From Pelagirhabdus alkalitolerans (GTDB lineage: Bacteria > Bacillota > Bacilli > Bacillales > Amphibacillaceae), in contig NZ_FMYI01000002.1 in assembly GCF_900096905.1 (NCBI RefSeq), forward strand, positions 62,001 to 126,000: a stretch of 64,000 nt of DNA, read 5' to 3'. The notes beneath the pieces were generated by a model, which made no database searches, was not told the origin of the DNA, and saw nothing but the letters and a program-made list of their open reading frames with translations. Both the position numbers and the translations under genes were made by a program. Shown here in pieces: positions 62,042 through 64,000 of this stretch; position 1 is the stretch's first letter; every line of letters starts with the position of its first letter.

Positions 62042-62914
62042 ATGTTCAGAACAGTAAAGGAACTTATCGAGATAACAGAAAAAGAAGAAATCTCAATCTC
62101 TGAAGTGATGATTCGTCAAGAAATGGATGTTTACGAATTAGATCGTCAGTCAGTTATGGATCGTATGGATCAGCATCTGAAGGTGATGGAAGATGCTGTT
62201 GAGGAAGGATTAAATGGTGTGAAGTCTCACTCTGGTTTAACGGGTGGAGATGCTGTATTGTTACAAAATTATATGAGAACACAAACGCCTCTTTCGGGTA
62301 ATGTATTATTAGATGCTGTTAGTAAAGCGGTAGCCACCAATGAGGTGAACGCAGCTATGGGTGTCGTATGTGCAACCCCGACTGCTGGGAGTGCCGGTTG
62401 TGTCCCTGGCGCATTGTTTGCGGTTAAAGAACAATTAAATCCGACCCGTGAAGAGATGTTGCGATTCTTATTTACAGCTGGTGCTTTCGGTTTTGTGGTG
62501 AGTAATAATGCATTTGTTTCTGGTGCAGCAGGTGGGTGTCAAGCTGAAGTTGGTTCAGCAGCTGCGATGGCATCAGCAGCCGTTGTTGAGATGGCTAAGG
62601 GAACTCCAGAACAGAGTGCTCATGCGTTTAGCATCACTTTAAAAAACATGCTAGGATTAGTTTGTGATCCTGTTGCTGGTTTAGTAGAAGTGCCATGTGT
62701 TAAACGAAATGCAGCGGGTGCTTCTAATGCGATTGTCAGTGCGGACATGGCTTTAAGTGGTATAAAAAGTAAAATACCGACTGATGAAGTGATTGGTGCG
62801 ATGTATCGAATAGGTAAACAAATGCCAAGTGCACATAAAGAAACAGCGGAGGGTGGTTTAGCCCAAACCCCAACTGGAAGACGGATCGAAAGAGAATTAT
62901 TTAACCAAAACTAG
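62042..62914 (+). CDS. sdaAA: L-serine dehydratase alpha subunit
   Basis: Catalytic alpha subunit holding the [4Fe-4S] cluster. Candidate cluster cysteines lie in AAGGCQAEVGSA, LVCDPVAGLVEVPC and neighbouring positions; ATPTAGSAGCVPGAL is also conserved. GGAGGG precedes ATG 62042. 290 residues, slightly shorter than the 300 of B. subtilis. Confidence 0.96.
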   Translation: MFRTVKELIEITEKEEISISEVMIRQEMDVYELDRQSVMDRMDQHLKVMEDAVEEGLNGVKSHSGLTGGDAVLLQNYMRTQTPLSGNVLLDAVSKAVATNEVNAAMGVVCATPTAGSAGCVPGALFAVKEQLNPTREEMLRFLFTAGAFGFVVSNNAFVSGAAGGCQAEVGSAAAMASAAVVEMAKGTPEQSAHAFSITLKNMLGLVCDPVAGLVEVPCVKRNAAGASNAIVSADMALSGIKSKIPTDEVIGAMYRIGKQMPSAHKETAEGGLAQTPTGRRIERELFNQN

Positions 62915-62930
62915 TAGAAAGTGTGATTGG

Positions 62931-64000
62931 ATGATGGAGAGGGCAGTAACAGAAATTTCAGGTGTTGGTCCTAAAATGGCTGAAAACATAAGTGAATTAG
63001 GTATTAAAACCGTTGATGACCTCATTAACACTTTCCCATCTCGCTATGAACATTTTGAGGTGTTAAACATTCGTGAGTTGGTTCATGACCAGAATGCCAC
63101 GTTAGAAGGCGTTGTTCTAGCTGAGGCTGTTGTTACTTTTTTCGGAAAGAAAAAAAACCGATTGACGGTTCCCATCCAAGTTGAAGATGTTGTTGTTAAA
63201 GTTGTTATGTTTAATCGAGCTTTTGCTAAAAAGCAATTGATTCCTAACCAAACTGTGACAGTAACAGGAAAATGGGATCAACATCGGCAACAAATAACAG
63301 CCTCACATTATAAAGTCGGAAAAACTGAGGATGAACCATCTATACAGCCTGTTTATTTATTAAGACAAGTGATTGGGTCTGGCAGCTTTAAAAAACTTGT
63401 CAGTCAAGCATTTAAACAATTTGGAGATACATTTGAAGAAACCATTCCTAGCTTTTATAAAGAAAGATATAAATTATTGGACCGAAAATCTGCACTTTTA
63501 GCGATTCACTTTCCGAGTGATGTCAAGCAGTTAAAACAAGCTAAAAGGCGTTTGATATATGAAGAATTATTAATGTATCAGTTAAAAATGCAGACTATGA
63601 GACAGTACCATAAAACGCAATCAGCAGGACATGCTAAACAAATAAATTCAGAAAAAGTAAATGCATTTATTGAAAACCTCCCGTTTCATTTAACAGATGC
63701 ACAAAAAAAGGCGTGGGGAGAAATACGTTCAGACTTAATTTCTAAACATCGTATGCACAGACTGCTTCAAGGTGATGTTGGATCGGGTAAGACAGCTGTT
63801 GCAGCTATTGCCTTGTACAGTGTCATCACTGTACAAAAGCAAGGTGCGATCATGGTTCCAACTGAAATTTTGGCTGAACAACATGCCCAATCATTTGATA
63901 ATCTATTCGGTGATTTAGTGAATATTGCGTTATTAACTGGCTCGGTTAAAGGAAAAAAAAGAAAACAAATCCTGGAGCGTATTCAGAATGGTGAAATTGA
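62931..64000 (+). CDS. recG: ATP-dependent DNA helicase RecG, 3'-truncated by window edge
   Basis: Branched-DNA helicase that regresses stalled forks. The frame is open from ATG 62931 (or 62934) to the window end, 356 codons. The N-terminal wedge region (ISGVGPKMAENISELGI, TVDDLINTFPSRYEHF) and the start of the helicase domain with Walker A GDVGSGKT (residues 281-288) and PTEILAEQH are seen. It follows sdaAA by 16 nt, as in B. subtilis. Confidence 0.95.
   Translation, partial: MMERAVTEISGVGPKMAENISELGIKTVDDLINTFPSRYEHFEVLNIRELVHDQNATLEGVVLAEAVVTFFGKKKNRLTVPIQVEDVVVKVVMFNRAFAKKQLIPNQTVTVTGKWDQHRQQITASHYKVGKTEDEPSIQPVYLLRQVIGSGSFKKLVSQAFKQFGDTFEETIPSFYKERYKLLDRKSALLAIHFPSDVKQLKQAKRRLIYEELLMYQLKMQTMRQYHKTQSAGHAKQINSEKVNAFIENLPFHLTDAQKKAWGEIRSDLISKHRMHRLLQGDVGSGKTAVAAIALYSVITVQKQGAIMVPTEILAEQHAQSFDNLFGDLVNIALLTGSVKGKKRKQILERIQNGEI

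Noticed and set aside
1..64000. CRISPR arrays, tRNA or rRNA genes, prophage or transposase genes
   Set aside because: Looked for and not seen; repeats here are inverted-end intergenic elements, not regularly spaced, and no integrase or transposase motifs occur in any convincing reading frame.

Overview
The window is a low-GC Firmicutes chromosome segment from a spore-forming member of the Bacillaceae. Nearly all genes are on the + strand and follow the Bacillus subtilis order from pbpB/spoVD through ftsAZ, the sigE-sigG locus, sepF-divIVA, ileS, the pyr operon, yloA-yloB, gmk-rpoZ-coaBC-priA, prpC-prkC, rpe-thiN-spoVM, fakA, sdaAB-sdaAA and into recG. SpoVD, SpoVE, SpoIIGA, SigE, SigG and SpoVM indicate an endospore lineage. 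MurE carries the DNPR signature of meso-diaminopimelate peptidoglycan. I cannot name the genus from sequence alone; acidic C-terminal tails (PBP2B, DivIB, PrkC) would fit a salt-tolerant relative.

Layout. (1) 1-10316: division and cell-wall cluster pbpB(partial)-spoVD-murE-murF-mraY-murD-spoVE. (2) 10317-10739: a repeat element with inverted ends and a long hairpin, lying exactly where murG-murB sit in B. subtilis. (3) 10740-15948: divIB, two DUF881 genes, sbp, ftsA, ftsZ. (4) 15949-16699: a second, longer copy of the repeat. (5) 16700-19233: spoIIGA-sigE-sigG. (6) 19345-23215: ylmC, pgeF-like ylmD, ylmE, sepF, ylmG, rqcP, divIVA. (7) 23216-27835: T-box-controlled ileS, then lspA and an rluD-family gene. 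(8) 27836-39706: the complete pyrimidine operon pyrR-pyrP-pyrB-pyrC-carA-carB-pyrK-pyrD-pyrF-pyrE. It has a sigma-A promoter, two clear PyrR attenuators and a reduced third one. (9) 39710-46300: rqcH on the - strand, a Ca-type P-ATPase, yicC, then an insertion-like 1.1-kb block. That block carries a third repeat copy and a putative lipoprotein gene and is bounded by a 49-bp duplication of the yicC 3' end. (10) 46375-61265: remA, gmk, rpoZ, coaBC, priA, fmt, rsmB, prpC, prkC, rsgA, rpe, thiN, spoVM, rpmB (- strand), yloU, fakA. (11) 61349-64000: serine dehydratase subunits and the start of recG.

Most of the window is conserved housekeeping. The parts that need a second look are: the dispersed repeat, whose hairpin arms differ between copies by compensating changes; the yicC-remA insertion with its lipoprotein lacking any ATG/GTG/TTG start before the signal peptide; the promoter-then-terminator leader of murE; the altered third pyr attenuator; the DTAN active-site motif of SpoIIGA; and absences from the expected order (murG, murB, ylyA, def, rlmN). 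I found no phage, transposase, CRISPR array, rRNA or tRNA gene.
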